From Methylotenera_A sp031417915 (GTDB lineage: Bacteria; Pseudomonadota; Gammaproteobacteria; Burkholderiales; Methylophilaceae): DNA of 64,000 nt. Positions 35,187 through 44,580 of this stretch are shown piece after piece (position 1 is the first letter of the stretch; each line of letters begins with the position of its first letter). The DNA lies in contig JANOWN010000008.1 of assembly GCA_031417915.1 (NCBI GenBank), positions 23,934 through 87,933 on the forward strand. Direction: 5' to 3'. The notes under the pieces were generated by a model. That model was not told the origin of the DNA and did not search any database. It saw nothing but the letters and a program-made list of their open reading frames with translations. Position numbers and translations under genes: made by a program.

Positions 35187-35603
35187 ATGTTGAATATTAA
35201 GTCCTCAAAAGGTTTCACGCTACTTGAGCTGCTAGTAGTGATGGTAATTATTGGCCTACTGGCGGGCTATGTTGGCCCTAAGTATTTTGAGCAAATTGGC
35301 AAATCTGAAACCAAAACTGCGCGCGCGCAAGTGGATGCTTTGGGCAAAGCGCTAGATCAATATCGCATTGATGTTGGGCAATATCCGACTTCAGAACAAG
35401 GTTTGGCGGCGTTGAATAAAAATACTGGAAATATAGCAAAGTGGCAAGGGCCATATCTTAAAAAAGGCGTACCAAATGACCCTTGGGATAAGCCTTATCT
35501 TTATAAATCCCCAGGCGAGCATGGAGATTACGATCTTTCTTCTTTAGGCAAAGATGGCCAGCTCGGCGGCGCTAAAGAATCTGAAGATGTATTGAGTTGG
35601 TAG
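35187..35603 (+). CDS. gspG: Major pseudopilin GspG (cluster 2)
   Basis: 138-residue prepilin: leader MLNIKSSKG then FTLLELLVVMVIIGLL, and GspG-type C-terminus (DPWDKPYLYKSPGEHGDYDLSSLGKDG with the Asp/Gly-rich calcium-site region). Very similar to the cluster 1 protein at 125, pointing to duplication of the whole operon. First gene of cluster 2. Confidence 0.95.
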   Translation: MLNIKSSKGFTLLELLVVMVIIGLLAGYVGPKYFEQIGKSETKTARAQVDALGKALDQYRIDVGQYPTSEQGLAALNKNTGNIAKWQGPYLKKGVPNDPWDKPYLYKSPGEHGDYDLSSLGKDGQLGGAKESEDVLSW

Positions 35604-35616
35604 CCTTCAATATCCA

Positions 35617-36798
35617 ATGGAATTTCAAGTTAAAGCCTTACGCGGTAGAGAAATTGTCCTTCTGAATATCTCAGCAGCACATCCTGAAGACGCAAGCGCA
35701 CAAGCAAAAGCCCGCGGTTTCAGCCCGCTTGGTATTCAAGCTAAATCGACATCATTCATTAACAAAAGCAGTAAAAAATTTCCACTAGCACTTTTTAGCC
35801 AAGAGCTACTGGCCTTGCTGGAAGCAGGGCTAAATCTGGTTGAAGCCATAGAAACACTGGCAGAAAAAGAGCAAAGCGGTGTAATAAAAAGCACTTTAGA
35901 TACTATGTTGCAAGCGCTTTATCAAGGCCAAACATTCTCATCCGCGCTGGAGCTGCAACCTGCGGCATTCCCCATGTTGTATATCGCCACAGTGCGCGCA
36001 AGTGAAAAAACGGGCGATTTGGCCGAATCACTCACGCGCTATGTCAGCTACGAGCAGCAACTTGGCTTGCTGAAGAAAAAAATAGTCAGTTCCTCTATTT
36101 ACCCCATATTGTTAATGGCGGTTGGTAGCTTGGTGATACTGTTTTTAATGGGTTTTGTGGTGCCTAAATTCAGCAAAATTTACGAAGATACGGGCGGAAA
36201 TTTACCCTTTTTATCTCAAGTTTTACTGGCTTGGGGCGTGTTTTTAGAGAGTCATGGCAAAGAGCTACTGATGGCGCTGGGCTTAGGCGCGCTGGGTTTG
36301 ACTTACGGCTTATCTTTGCCCGCACTAAGAAAGTGGTTCATACAGTTGCTTTGGCGTATTCCAGCTTTAGGGCAACGATTAAGAATTTTTCAGCTGGCAC
36401 GGTTTTATCGCACTTTGGGCATGTTGTTAAAAGGCGGCACGCCCATTATCGCTGCGCTAGGTTCTGTGACTGGCTTGTTAGACGCCGCTTTGCAATTGAA
36501 AATGAAGCAAGCCTCTGTGGCTATTCAAGAAGGTCAGCCCATTTCAATGGCAATGGATCAAGCTGGATTAACCACGCCAGTGGCCTTGCGTATGCTACTT
36601 GTGGGCGAACGCAGCGGAAAAATTGGCGACATGATGGAGCGCATTGCTGCATTTTATGATGAAGAATTATCGCGCTGGATAGATTGGTTTACGCGTCTTT
36701 TTGAGCCACTTTTGATGTTGTTTATCGGCTTAGTGATTGGTGTGGTGGTGCTGCTGCTGTACATGCCAATTTTTGAGCTGGCGGGGAATATTCAATGA
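35617..36798 (+). CDS. gspF: Platform protein GspF (cluster 2)
   Basis: 393-residue polytopic protein with two T2SSF repeats (about 50-185 and 260-390), ASEKTGDLAESL and GERSGKIGDMMERIA motifs, and membrane spans near 163-185, 210-232 and 362-385. It overlaps the ATPase start by four bases (ATGA). Same ending FELAGNIQ as FELASGIQ in cluster 1. Confidence 0.94.
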   Translation: MEFQVKALRGREIVLLNISAAHPEDASAQAKARGFSPLGIQAKSTSFINKSSKKFPLALFSQELLALLEAGLNLVEAIETLAEKEQSGVIKSTLDTMLQALYQGQTFSSALELQPAAFPMLYIATVRASEKTGDLAESLTRYVSYEQQLGLLKKKIVSSSIYPILLMAVGSLVILFLMGFVVPKFSKIYEDTGGNLPFLSQVLLAWGVFLESHGKELLMALGLGALGLTYGLSLPALRKWFIQLLWRIPALGQRLRIFQLARFYRTLGMLLKGGTPIIAALGSVTGLLDAALQLKMKQASVAIQEGQPISMAMDQAGLTTPVALRMLLVGERSGKIGDMMERIAAFYDEELSRWIDWFTRLFEPLLMLFIGLVIGVVVLLLYMPIFELAGNIQ

Positions 36799-38516
36799 GC
36801 GCGCAATTACAAGAAGTCATGATTGCACCGATTGTGAATGCGCCATTAGCGGCAATTACCGCCACGCAAATCAAGCAAGCTAAAGCGCAAGCGCAGTTGC
36901 AGCAGCGCCGCACGCTGGAAGTGCTGGAAGAAATCACAGAATATGACCAAGAGCAGTTTTTGTATGCGCTTAGTCGGGCTTTGCATTTTTCTGCAATTGA
37001 GATGAAAGAGCTGAATACTTTGTCACCCGCTTTTGAGCGGGTGGCATTTTCTACGGCGCAACAAAAAGAATGTTTAGCTTTTAATACTGAAGAAAATAAA
37101 GTGGTATTGGTGTTTGCAGATCCGTTTAATGAGGGTTTGCAGGATTGGGCTTTGGAGCATGTAAAACAGCCAATTACTTGGCGTTTAGCACATAGAAGCG
37201 ATATTGCCGCTTTTTTGGCGCGACACGAAGAAACCATGCGCGCGATGGATGGGCTGAATGACAATGCCCACAACGCAAGCGCTGATGCGGATGAGGCGGT
37301 TGCACATTTATCTTTAAAATCGATTAACGAAGACAGCAATCCAATCATCAAGTTAATTAACTCCACGCTCTACGACGCGTTAAAGGTTGGCGCGAGTGAT
37401 ATTCACCTTGAATGTACCAATGCGGGATTGTCGGTTAAATATCGCATCGACGGCGTCATGGCGGGCGTGGGCGGTATGCAAGGTTCTGACAATGCCGATC
37501 AAGCTATCTCACGCGTTAAAGTGATGGCGCAGCTTGATATTGCCGAGAGAAGAATCCCGCAAGATGGCCGTTTTAAGGTGGTGGTGCAAGGCCGTGAAGT
37601 GGATTTTCGGGTTTCTATTATGCCAAGCGTGTTTGGTGAAGATGCCGTATTGCGCGTGCTAGATAGAAAAGCGCTGTCAGAAGAAGCGCAAGGGTTAAGC
37701 CTGCAAGCATTGGGTTTTGATGCAAAAATTATTAGCCAATTTAGACGTTTAGCCAGCGAGCCTTATGGCATGGTGCTAGTGACAGGCCCCACGGGTAGCG
37801 GCAAAACAACTTCGCTTTATGCGGCAATTTCTGAGGTAAATACAGGTCACGACAAAATTATTACGATTGAAGACCCAGTCGAATATCAGTTGCCAGGCGT
37901 GTTGCAAATTCCAGTAAACGAGAAAAAAGGCCTCACTTTTGCGCGTGGTTTGCGCTCTATTTTGCGGCACGATCCAGACAAAATTATGGTGGGCGAAATT
38001 CGCGACTCAGAAACCGCGCAAATTGCCGTGCAAGCCGCGCTGACAGGACATCTAGTCTTTACAACAGTCCACGCAAACAACGTGTTAGATGTCATCGGCC
38101 GCTTTATGCACATGGGTGTTGATCCGTATAACTTTGTCTCCGCCATGAACGGCATTATGGCGCAGCGTTTGATTCGCACCATTTGCTCGCACTGTGCCGA
38201 AGACGTGCAGCCAGATGCACAATTGCTAGAGGATTCTGGCATTTCGCTAGAAGTGGCGGCGGGTATGCGATTTAAGTTTGCCAAGGGTTGCGGGCATTGT
38301 CGTGGCACAGGTTATCGCGGCCGTAAAGCGGTGGCGGAATTGTTAATATTAAATGATGAACTGCGTGAAATGATTGTGGCGCGCGAGCCGATAAGAAAAC
38401 TAAAAGAAGCCGCAAAACGCAGTGGTATGCGTACCATTCGCGAAGCGGCGATTGAAGCTGTGGGCAACGGCCTGACTACTTTGCAGGAGATAAATCGTGT
38501 CACTTTTGTTGCCTAA
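36795..38516 (+). CDS. gspE: Assembly ATPase GspE (cluster 2)
   Basis: 573-residue ATPase. Walker A GPTGSGKTTS at 331-340, Asp box ITIEDPVEYQLPG, Walker B IMVGEIRDSE, His box GHLVFTTVHANN, and a CSHC/CGHC tetracysteine zinc element. The core is nearly identical to cluster 1 (residues IPVNEKKGLTFARGLRSIL are shared exactly), whereas the N-terminal 150 residues have diverged, as expected if each ATPase now has its own partner. Confidence 0.95.
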   Translation: MSAQLQEVMIAPIVNAPLAAITATQIKQAKAQAQLQQRRTLEVLEEITEYDQEQFLYALSRALHFSAIEMKELNTLSPAFERVAFSTAQQKECLAFNTEENKVVLVFADPFNEGLQDWALEHVKQPITWRLAHRSDIAAFLARHEETMRAMDGLNDNAHNASADADEAVAHLSLKSINEDSNPIIKLINSTLYDALKVGASDIHLECTNAGLSVKYRIDGVMAGVGGMQGSDNADQAISRVKVMAQLDIAERRIPQDGRFKVVVQGREVDFRVSIMPSVFGEDAVLRVLDRKALSEEAQGLSLQALGFDAKIISQFRRLASEPYGMVLVTGPTGSGKTTSLYAAISEVNTGHDKIITIEDPVEYQLPGVLQIPVNEKKGLTFARGLRSILRHDPDKIMVGEIRDSETAQIAVQAALTGHLVFTTVHANNVLDVIGRFMHMGVDPYNFVSAMNGIMAQRLIRTICSHCAEDVQPDAQLLEDSGISLEVAAGMRFKFAKGCGHCRGTGYRGRKAVAELLILNDELREMIVAREPIRKLKEAAKRSGMRTIREAAIEAVGNGLTTLQEINRVTFVA

Positions 38517-39333
38517 TCAATTGACGGTCACCTTAAGCAAAGACAGCGTTGCGGTGATACACCAATCGCGCGGCTTGCGTAACCGTATTTTGCAGCAGCA
38601 ACATGTTGCGTTAAATAGTGATTTTGATACCGAAAAGCCTGCTTGGCTGCAAGCCGCTGGCAAGCTTGAAAGTGTGTTGGTATTAATGCAAATTAAGCCT
38701 AAAACGACCATGCAAATCATCATTTCAAACGATTTTATGCGTTATTTAATGCTGCCCTACAGCCCAATATTCATGCGGCCTACAGAGCAACATGCTTATG
38801 CAGCTGCAACTTATCGCGAGATATATGGCGCGGTTGCCGATGCTTGGCATATTAAGCTGCATGATGCGGCGCCAAATCAAGCCACTTTGGCGGCGGCGAT
38901 GGATGAAAAATTGCTAGAGACACTGCAGAGCATTTCACTTAAACATCAGCTTAAATTGACCAGCGTACAACCTTATTTAATGCGTGTTTTTAACAACTTA
39001 AGTAAGCAGGTGGGCAAGCTGAATGGCTATTTGGCTATTGTAGAATTAAGTGTGGAATCAGGACGATTGTTACTGTTAAACATGCTGAAAGGCCAATGCC
39101 AAGACATACGCACTATTGCTGTAGCTGACGATTGGCAAGCTGAATTAAAACATTTATTAGCGCGTGAATTGATGCTGGATGAGATTACAGCTAGAGAAGT
39201 TTTAGTGTATGCGCCAACTCAAAAAAACATCAAGCTCAATGCAATTGAAGGTTGGCACATTCGTCGGGTTGGGCAAACGGATAAGAAGCTAGCTGCCGAC
39301 AAACCGTTTGCGCTATTTGAGGCAGCAGCATGA
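38497..39333 (+). CDS. PilM/GspL cytoplasmic-domain-like protein (cluster 2)
   Basis: 278-residue soluble protein matching the N-terminal half of the cluster 1 fusion at 3375 (FMRYLMLPYSP against FVRYLVMPWQD; VQPYLMRVF against VEPLLMRVL). It lacks the transmembrane helix, encoded by the next gene. GTG start with AGGAG upstream, overlapping the ATPase gene by 20 bases exactly as in cluster 1. Contains at 38753-38788 a stretch close to the genome's 36-bp intergenic repeat, translated in frame. Confidence 0.78.
   Translation: MSLLLPNQLTVTLSKDSVAVIHQSRGLRNRILQQQHVALNSDFDTEKPAWLQAAGKLESVLVLMQIKPKTTMQIIISNDFMRYLMLPYSPIFMRPTEQHAYAAATYREIYGAVADAWHIKLHDAAPNQATLAAAMDEKLLETLQSISLKHQLKLTSVQPYLMRVFNNLSKQVGKLNGYLAIVELSVESGRLLLLNMLKGQCQDIRTIAVADDWQAELKHLLARELMLDEITAREVLVYAPTQKNIKLNAIEGWHIRRVGQTDKKLAADKPFALFEAAA
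38753..38788 (+). repeat. Diverged 36-bp repeat copy inside coding sequence
   Basis: 31 of 36 bases match the 44518 copy, including AGCCCAATAT and CATGCGG. It encodes part of LPYSPIFMRPTEQH. The cluster 1 paralogue has the same length here but a different sequence, so the stretch is not an insertion in the alignment sense. Confidence 0.5.
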
Positions 39334-39869
39334 GCCAACAGATAGATTTAGATTTTATTCAAACCCCATTTTTGTCGCTGACAAGATTTAGTTGGTTTAG
39401 TCTATTTTTATTGGTGGCTAGTTTGGTACTGGCTTTATTCACTTGGCAAACTTATCAAACTAAGCGTGTTGAGCATCTTGAGCTTGAGGCAAAACTTACC
39501 GAAGCAAATCAGCAACAGCAACAAAAACTGCCCGTCAAACAAGTGCCAGTTAGTATTCAGCCAGAGCAATTAAAACAGATGCAAGAAACGGTAAACGCTT
39601 TAGCTGTTCCGTGGAATGCGCTTTTTGAAGCCATCGAGCAATCTGACCAAAAAGACATTGCCATACTAAGTTTAGAGCCCAATAGCCAAAAGCAACAAGT
39701 GGTGATGACTGGCGAAGCGAAAAACTTGCAGGTCGCGCTGGCTTACATTACGCAGCTTGAAAACCAGCCTGCGCTTAGCCAAGTTTTTTTGCAAAAACAT
39801 AGCATCGATGAGGCAAATGTGTCAAAACCAGTCAGTTTTACCATATTTGCAAAATGGAAAATTCAATAG
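39330..39869 (+). CDS. PilN-like protein (cluster 2)
   Basis: 179-residue bitopic protein: one membrane span near 23-42 (FSLFLLVASLVLALFTW), coiled-coil region rich in Gln/Lys, then a periplasmic ferredoxin-like domain corresponding to residues about 340-430 of the cluster 1 fusion. ATGA overlap with the PilM-like gene. Confidence 0.78.
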   Translation: MSQQIDLDFIQTPFLSLTRFSWFSLFLLVASLVLALFTWQTYQTKRVEHLELEAKLTEANQQQQQKLPVKQVPVSIQPEQLKQMQETVNALAVPWNALFEAIEQSDQKDIAILSLEPNSQKQQVVMTGEAKNLQVALAYITQLENQPALSQVFLQKHSIDEANVSKPVSFTIFAKWKIQ

Positions 39870-39871
39870 CG

Positions 39872-40459
39872 ATGACCAAAATCAACTTTAATTATGGTGT
39901 TTGGTTGGCGCTTAAGTTTTTTAAAAACATAGGGCCGCTTGGTTTGGCTGGCTTAGCTATTTTACTGGGCTGCTGCTTGTTTTATGTATTGTTGGCGTTG
40001 CCGTTAAATGTGCAAATAATTACGGCACAACAACAGTTAGAGAATGTTCAAGCTAATGAAATTACGCCGGTCAGTGTGAAGGAAACTCCAGCGAATGACA
40101 GGTCGCAAGATATTGCCGCCATTAAAAAAATGCTCCCCGAAGCCAATACTTTGCACGATAGGTTAGGCTTAATAGACAAAGCCGCGTTTAAGCAGGGCTT
40201 GCGGCTCAATCGGGGCGATTATAAATTTACCCAGATTAAACAAGACAAAGCCGCTGGTAATCAATACGCATCGCGCTATGAAATTGTGCTGCCTGTCATT
40301 GGGCAATATGTGCAAATCAGGCAATTTATCGCCAATGTTTTATATTCGCAGCCAGCACTTGCGCTAAGTAGCGTAAAAATTCAGCGAGAAAATGCCTTGG
40401 CTGCCAATGTGGAAGCGAGATTGGTGTTTGTGTTGTTTTTACAGGGAGATTCTCTGTGA
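39872..40459 (+). CDS. PilO/GspM-like protein (cluster 2)
   Basis: 195-residue inner-membrane protein, span near 20-42 (LGLAGLAILLGCCLFYVLLAL), periplasmic coiled coil and ferredoxin-like end (ANVEARLVFVLFL, compare ARVQLTFYF in cluster 1). ATG 39872 has GGAAAA upstream; ATG 39854, inside the previous gene, is possible and would add six residues. Confidence 0.72.
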   Translation: MTKINFNYGVWLALKFFKNIGPLGLAGLAILLGCCLFYVLLALPLNVQIITAQQQLENVQANEITPVSVKETPANDRSQDIAAIKKMLPEANTLHDRLGLIDKAAFKQGLRLNRGDYKFTQIKQDKAAGNQYASRYEIVLPVIGQYVQIRQFIANVLYSQPALALSSVKIQRENALAANVEARLVFVLFLQGDSL

Positions 40460-41076
40460 AAACGCATCAGCTTGAAAACGCTAAACCATCTAAAGGTTTG
40501 CTAGCTTTGCTGGCGGTCGCCGTGCTACTGACCTTATGGACTTTTTTGCAAAGTGGCGATGCCGAAAATGCGGGTGTAGTTGAACTTGCAGACGAGCGCT
40601 CACCAGCCATTGCGAAGCCAAACCAAACCGAAACAACAAGCTTGGGTGGCAATTCGATTGCCATGAATAATTTAACGCCGAATAGTTTAGAATGGAATAG
40701 TTTAAAACGCGAGCCACTTCAAACCAAGCCTATTAATCTATTTAAAGTGCATTCATGGGTGGTTGTGCCGCCAGTCAAAAAAGTAAAGCCCGAGCCACCT
40801 CCACCGCCTGCTGCGCCTCCTGCGCCATTTGTTTATATGGGTAAATTAGAAGATACGCCAAAAAATACACAGATATTTTTGCTGGCCAACAGCAAGCTTT
40901 ATACGACTCGAGCTGGTGAAAAAATAGACCAGCAGTGGCGTTTGGATGCCGAGGACGCTAATACCTTAAGGCTAACTTACTTGCCCCTTAATTTGTCCCA
41001 AGTGCTTTCAAAAGCAGCTAGGCCATTACCAATGGCTGTGCCAATGACTGCTCCAGTGGCAGAAGCGAACCTCTAA
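40456..41076 (+). CDS. GspC/PilP-like connector (cluster 2)
   Basis: 206 residues: N-terminal anchor (LLALLAVAVLLTLWTFL), Thr/Asn-rich spacer, Pro-rich KPEPPPPPAAPPAPFVYMGKLED, and C-terminal beta domain (RAGEKIDQQWRLDAEDANTL). Same build as the gene at 5206. GTG start preceded by AGGGAG, overlapping the previous gene by four bases. Confidence 0.75.
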   Translation: MKTHQLENAKPSKGLLALLAVAVLLTLWTFLQSGDAENAGVVELADERSPAIAKPNQTETTSLGGNSIAMNNLTPNSLEWNSLKREPLQTKPINLFKVHSWVVVPPVKKVKPEPPPPPAAPPAPFVYMGKLEDTPKNTQIFLLANSKLYTTRAGEKIDQQWRLDAEDANTLRLTYLPLNLSQVLSKAARPLPMAVPMTAPVAEANL

Positions 41077-41088
41077 AAGGAAAGATGA

Positions 41089-43161
41089 ATGAAGCCCCGT
41101 CACAATAATCAACGTCACAATAAGCAACAAAAATATATGCGAGTGATAAGTTTGCTTTTGATCGCCATGCACATGACTAGCTGCGCTTTTGCGCCTTGGG
41201 AGAAAACTACAGATAAAACCAAAGCCACCGAAACGCAAGTGGAGGAAGCCAAGAAAGAACTTACAAAAGAGCCTGAGGCGGTGGTTAAACGTAAAAACTT
41301 GCTAGTGACGACTGAGTTGGCATCTACTAAATTGTTTGCAGAGGCAGAGCAAGCACGCATAAAAGGCAATTATGAAGAAGCTATTGCTTTGTATGACAAA
41401 GTGCTGAGCTTTTTGCCAGACGACCCAAATGCGCTCAATGGAAAAGTTAAAGTGGAACGTGAGTTGGCGCAATCGAAAAAGCTCAGCACAGCCAGCGACT
41501 TGATTGCAAAAAATAATATAGCTGAAGCAAAAGAATCGGTGCATCAAGTGCTTTTAGAGAATCCGCATAACGCCAAAGCGCTAAGCTTGCAGCAGCAGCT
41601 CAATGAAAAATCACCAGCCTCAAGTAGCAGGCCGCCGCAACTTAAACCGCAGTCAGACAAGCCAGTGACTTTGGAGTTAAGAGACGCCAATATTAAAGTG
41701 GTGTTCGAGGCATTATCGCGTGCGACGGGGATCAATTTTATTTTAGATAAAGACATTAAGCCAGATGCCAAAGCCAGCATATTTATTAAAAAAGCGCGCA
41801 TAGAAGATGCGCTGGATATGGTGCTTTCTAGCAACAGTTTGCAGAAAAAGGTATTGTCAGAAAATACGGTTTTGGTGTTTGCGAGCACGCAACAAAAGCT
41901 AAAAGATTATCAAGATTTAGTGATTCGCAGTTTTTATGTGAGCAATACAAGTGCAAAGCAAGTTTCCGCATTGATTAAATCTATGCTTAAAACTAAAGAT
42001 ATTTTTGTGGATGACCGATTGAATATGATTGTGATGCGCGATACGCCAGAAGCGGTGCGTATAGCGGAGAAATTGGTTGCAGCGAATGATTTAGCCGACC
42101 CCGAAGTAATGTTAGAGATAGAAGTGCTAGAAGTCAGTCGCAGTCGTTTGCAAGAGTTGGGGGTGGAATTTCCGAATCGTATCGCTGTAAACAGCCTCAT
42201 TCCAATTACTACCGTCACTTCTGCAACAGGCGTGGTTGCTAGCTCTACCGTTGATACAGCATCTCAATTGACTTTGGCTGGTTTGCTTAATATCAATAAA
42301 AATAGGCTCGACGTATCACCTGATCCCGCAGTCAATTTTAGAAAAACTTCGGGCGATGTGAATTTGCTTTCAAACCCGCGTATTCGTGTGCGTAATAACG
42401 AAAAAGCCAAGATTTTGGTGGGCGATAAAGTGCCGATTATTACCACAACTTCTACTGCCAATGTCGGGATTTCTGAGAATGTGACTTATGTAGATGTTGG
42501 CTTGAAGCTAGACGTAGAGCCGCGCATCACTGCGGATAATTATGTGAATATTAAAGTGGGACTTGAGGTGAGCTCGCTTGGCGAAAGAACCACCACTAGA
42601 AACGGCGCTACCGTATTTACTATTGGCACGCGTGATGCCAATACGGTGTTGCGCTTGAAAGATGGCGAAACGCAAGTGTTGGCTGGCTTGATTTCTGATG
42701 ATGAGCGAAAAAACTCCAGCAAGTTACCTGGTTTAGGCGATATTCCGTTACTGGGCAGATTGTTCGCTAATCAGCAAGATCAAAAATCTAAAACAGAAAT
42801 TGTGCTGGCAATTACGCCACGCATTATTTCTAACATTGTGCGGCCAAATGCGGAGATTTCTGAGTATTGGTCGGGTACGGAAAGCGTGATTACTGATAAA
42901 CCACTGATTAATGCACCAGTTTCAAATAGACCTTTATCGTCTCAGGATATTGAAGCTATGTCGCCTCAAGAAAGAATGAGAGAACAAATGCGCTTGAGGC
43001 GAGAAAGTATTAATTCACAAGAGCCGCAAGCTGTGGAGCCAGCAGCAGAAGCGCCAGCAGCAGAAGCGCCAGCAGTCACGCCGCCACCGCAGGCGGCAGA
43101 CCCTGCCGCTGCTGCGCCGCCGCCAATTATAGACCCAGTAAATCCTCCGCCAGCACCATGA
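41089..43161 (+). CDS. gspD: TPR-containing secretin lipoprotein (cluster 2)
   Basis: 690-residue secretin. Lipobox MTSC (Cys32), charged Lys/Glu linker, TPR-like helices about 80-175 (AEQARIKGNYEEAIALYDKVL), N0 domain VTLELRDANIKVVFEALSRATG near 195, N1 domains, secretin core about 420-590 (NLLSNPRIRVRNNEKAKILVGDKVP, ending TEIVLAITPRII), and an Ala/Pro-rich tail made of repeated AAEAPAAEAPA units. Overlaps the next gene (ATGA). Confidence 0.93.
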   Translation: MKPRHNNQRHNKQQKYMRVISLLLIAMHMTSCAFAPWEKTTDKTKATETQVEEAKKELTKEPEAVVKRKNLLVTTELASTKLFAEAEQARIKGNYEEAIALYDKVLSFLPDDPNALNGKVKVERELAQSKKLSTASDLIAKNNIAEAKESVHQVLLENPHNAKALSLQQQLNEKSPASSSRPPQLKPQSDKPVTLELRDANIKVVFEALSRATGINFILDKDIKPDAKASIFIKKARIEDALDMVLSSNSLQKKVLSENTVLVFASTQQKLKDYQDLVIRSFYVSNTSAKQVSALIKSMLKTKDIFVDDRLNMIVMRDTPEAVRIAEKLVAANDLADPEVMLEIEVLEVSRSRLQELGVEFPNRIAVNSLIPITTVTSATGVVASSTVDTASQLTLAGLLNINKNRLDVSPDPAVNFRKTSGDVNLLSNPRIRVRNNEKAKILVGDKVPIITTTSTANVGISENVTYVDVGLKLDVEPRITADNYVNIKVGLEVSSLGERTTTRNGATVFTIGTRDANTVLRLKDGETQVLAGLISDDERKNSSKLPGLGDIPLLGRLFANQQDQKSKTEIVLAITPRIISNIVRPNAEISEYWSGTESVITDKPLINAPVSNRPLSSQDIEAMSPQERMREQMRLRRESINSQEPQAVEPAAEAPAAEAPAVTPPPQAADPAAAAPPPIIDPVNPPPAP

Positions 43162-43646
43162 GTTATCGTAATAAGGGCTTTACGCTAATTGAGCTAATAG
43201 CCACAGTAACGATTGTTGCTGTATTAGCCAGCGCTGCTTTGCCCATGCTGCAGATGGCTGTGCAAAGAGCGAAAGAAAACGAGCTACGCGCGAATCTGCG
43301 CCAAATTCGTGAGGCGATTGATGCTTATAAAAAATTAGCAGATATTCCAAATGGTCCTATAAAGAAAATTGAGGGGAAAACTGGCTATCCTCCGAATTTA
43401 GAGGTGCTAGTGGAAGGGATTGTGGATGAAAAAGATCCGAATAAAAATAAAATTAGATTTTTACGCAGAATACCGATTGACCCAATGCGGCCCATAAGTG
43501 AGGCTGGTGAAGGCTTAAGCAATCATTGGGGCTTGCGTAGTTATGAAAGCGAAGCTGACGACCCGAAAGCAGGTGACGATGTTTATGATGTCTATTCTCT
43601 CAGTTCGCAAGTAGGTATTAATGGTGTACCTTATGCGCAGTGGTAA
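43158..43646 (+). CDS. Pseudopilin, first tail pseudopilin (cluster 2)
   Basis: 162 residues: MSYRNKG then FTLIELIATVTIVAVLASAAL, Glu+5 present; C-terminal domain FLRRIPIDPMRPISEAGEG and GLRSYESEADDPKAGDDVYDVYSLS. Paralogous to the gene at 7647 over its whole length. Confidence 0.9.
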   Translation: MSYRNKGFTLIELIATVTIVAVLASAALPMLQMAVQRAKENELRANLRQIREAIDAYKKLADIPNGPIKKIEGKTGYPPNLEVLVEGIVDEKDPNKNKIRFLRRIPIDPMRPISEAGEGLSNHWGLRSYESEADDPKAGDDVYDVYSLSSQVGINGVPYAQW

Positions 43647-44013
43647 AAAAGGTGGTTTTACTTTAGTAGAATTGCTAGTTGTATTAGCAATTTTGGCGCT
43701 ATTACTCACACTTGCAGTGCCGCGCTATTTTAACGGGATTGAGCGCGCTAAAGAGGCAACGCTTAAGCAAGACCTTGTTACTTTGCGTGAAAGCATCGAT
43801 AAATTTTATGCCGATACTGGGCAATACCCTAAAACATTAGAAGACTTGGTTGAACGCAAGTATATACGCAAACTGCCGATAGACCCCATCACTGAGAATG
43901 ATGCAACATGGGTGTTTATAGCACCAGAGCCGCCATTAGCAGGCGATATTTATGATATTAAAAGTGGCGCGCTAGGCACAGCAAAAGATGGCAGCAGATA
44001 TGCAGATTGGTAA
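43633..44013 (+). CDS. Pseudopilin, second tail pseudopilin (cluster 2)
   Basis: 126 residues from ATG 43633 (MRSGKKGG then FTLVELLVVLAILALLLTL). GspG-like short domain (DTGQYPKTLEDLV, IRKLPIDPIT, AKDGSRYADW). It overlaps the preceding gene; an upstream ATG at 43621 gives a longer leader. Paralogue of 8134. Confidence 0.9.
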   Translation: MRSGKKGGFTLVELLVVLAILALLLTLAVPRYFNGIERAKEATLKQDLVTLRESIDKFYADTGQYPKTLEDLVERKYIRKLPIDPITENDATWVFIAPEPPLAGDIYDIKSGALGTAKDGSRYADW

Positions 44014-44503
44014 ACTCAAGCAATGCGGCTTCACTTACATTGGCTTGTTGATGGTGATTGCGATTGCGGGCATTGGCATGGCTGGCGTAGGCATTGTGTG
44101 GCATCAGGATGCACAGCGTGAGCGCGAAAAAGAGCTGCTATTTATTGGCGATGAATATCGTGACGCAATCGGTAGTTATTACGAAAATAGCCTAGGCCAA
44201 ACCAAGCAATTTCCAGCAACGTTAGAAGATTTAATTGTGGATAAGCGCTTTCCCATTATCAAACGTCACTTGCGTAAACTTTATAGCGACCCGATGGCGT
44301 TTGGTAAACCGTGGCAATTGGTTTTGCAGCAAGGCCAAATTATTGGTGTATATAGCGCATCGAAACAAACGCCAATTAAGAAAATAGGCTTTCAAGCCCC
44401 ATATGAAACATTTGGTGAGGCGGCAGAATATAGCGACTGGAAATTTATTTATACGCCAGGTTCAATACCAGTGAATAACATTATCCCAAATACAAGCTCG
44501 TAA
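44000..44503 (+). CDS. Atypical pseudopilin lacking Glu+5 (cluster 2)
   Basis: About 167 residues: KLKQCG then FTYIGLLMVIAIAGIGMAGVG, with Gly at +5. The soluble part aligns with the gene at 8535 (HLRKLYSDPMAF against HLRKIYSDPLNN; VIVGVYS-like IIGVYSAS). ATG 43988 is the alternative start. Last gene of cluster 2; followed by the palindromic repeat that probably ends transcription. Confidence 0.82.
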   Translation: MQIGKLKQCGFTYIGLLMVIAIAGIGMAGVGIVWHQDAQREREKELLFIGDEYRDAIGSYYENSLGQTKQFPATLEDLIVDKRFPIIKRHLRKLYSDPMAFGKPWQLVLQQGQIIGVYSASKQTPIKKIGFQAPYETFGEAAEYSDWKFIYTPGSIPVNNIIPNTSS

Positions 44504-44517
44504 ATATTAAAAAACAC

Positions 44518-44553
44518 TGCCCTGCAGCCCAATATCCATGCGGTCTGCAGGGC
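44518..44553 (+). repeat. 36-bp palindromic repeat, copy c
   Basis: Best copy: arms TGCCCTGCAG/CTGCAGGGC(A) around CCCAATATCCATGCGGT. It lies between the convergent pseudopilin and lytic transglycosylase genes, a probable bidirectional terminator. Confidence 0.85.
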
Positions 44554-44580
44554 ATCTATTTTCAAGTTTTATATGCTAAT

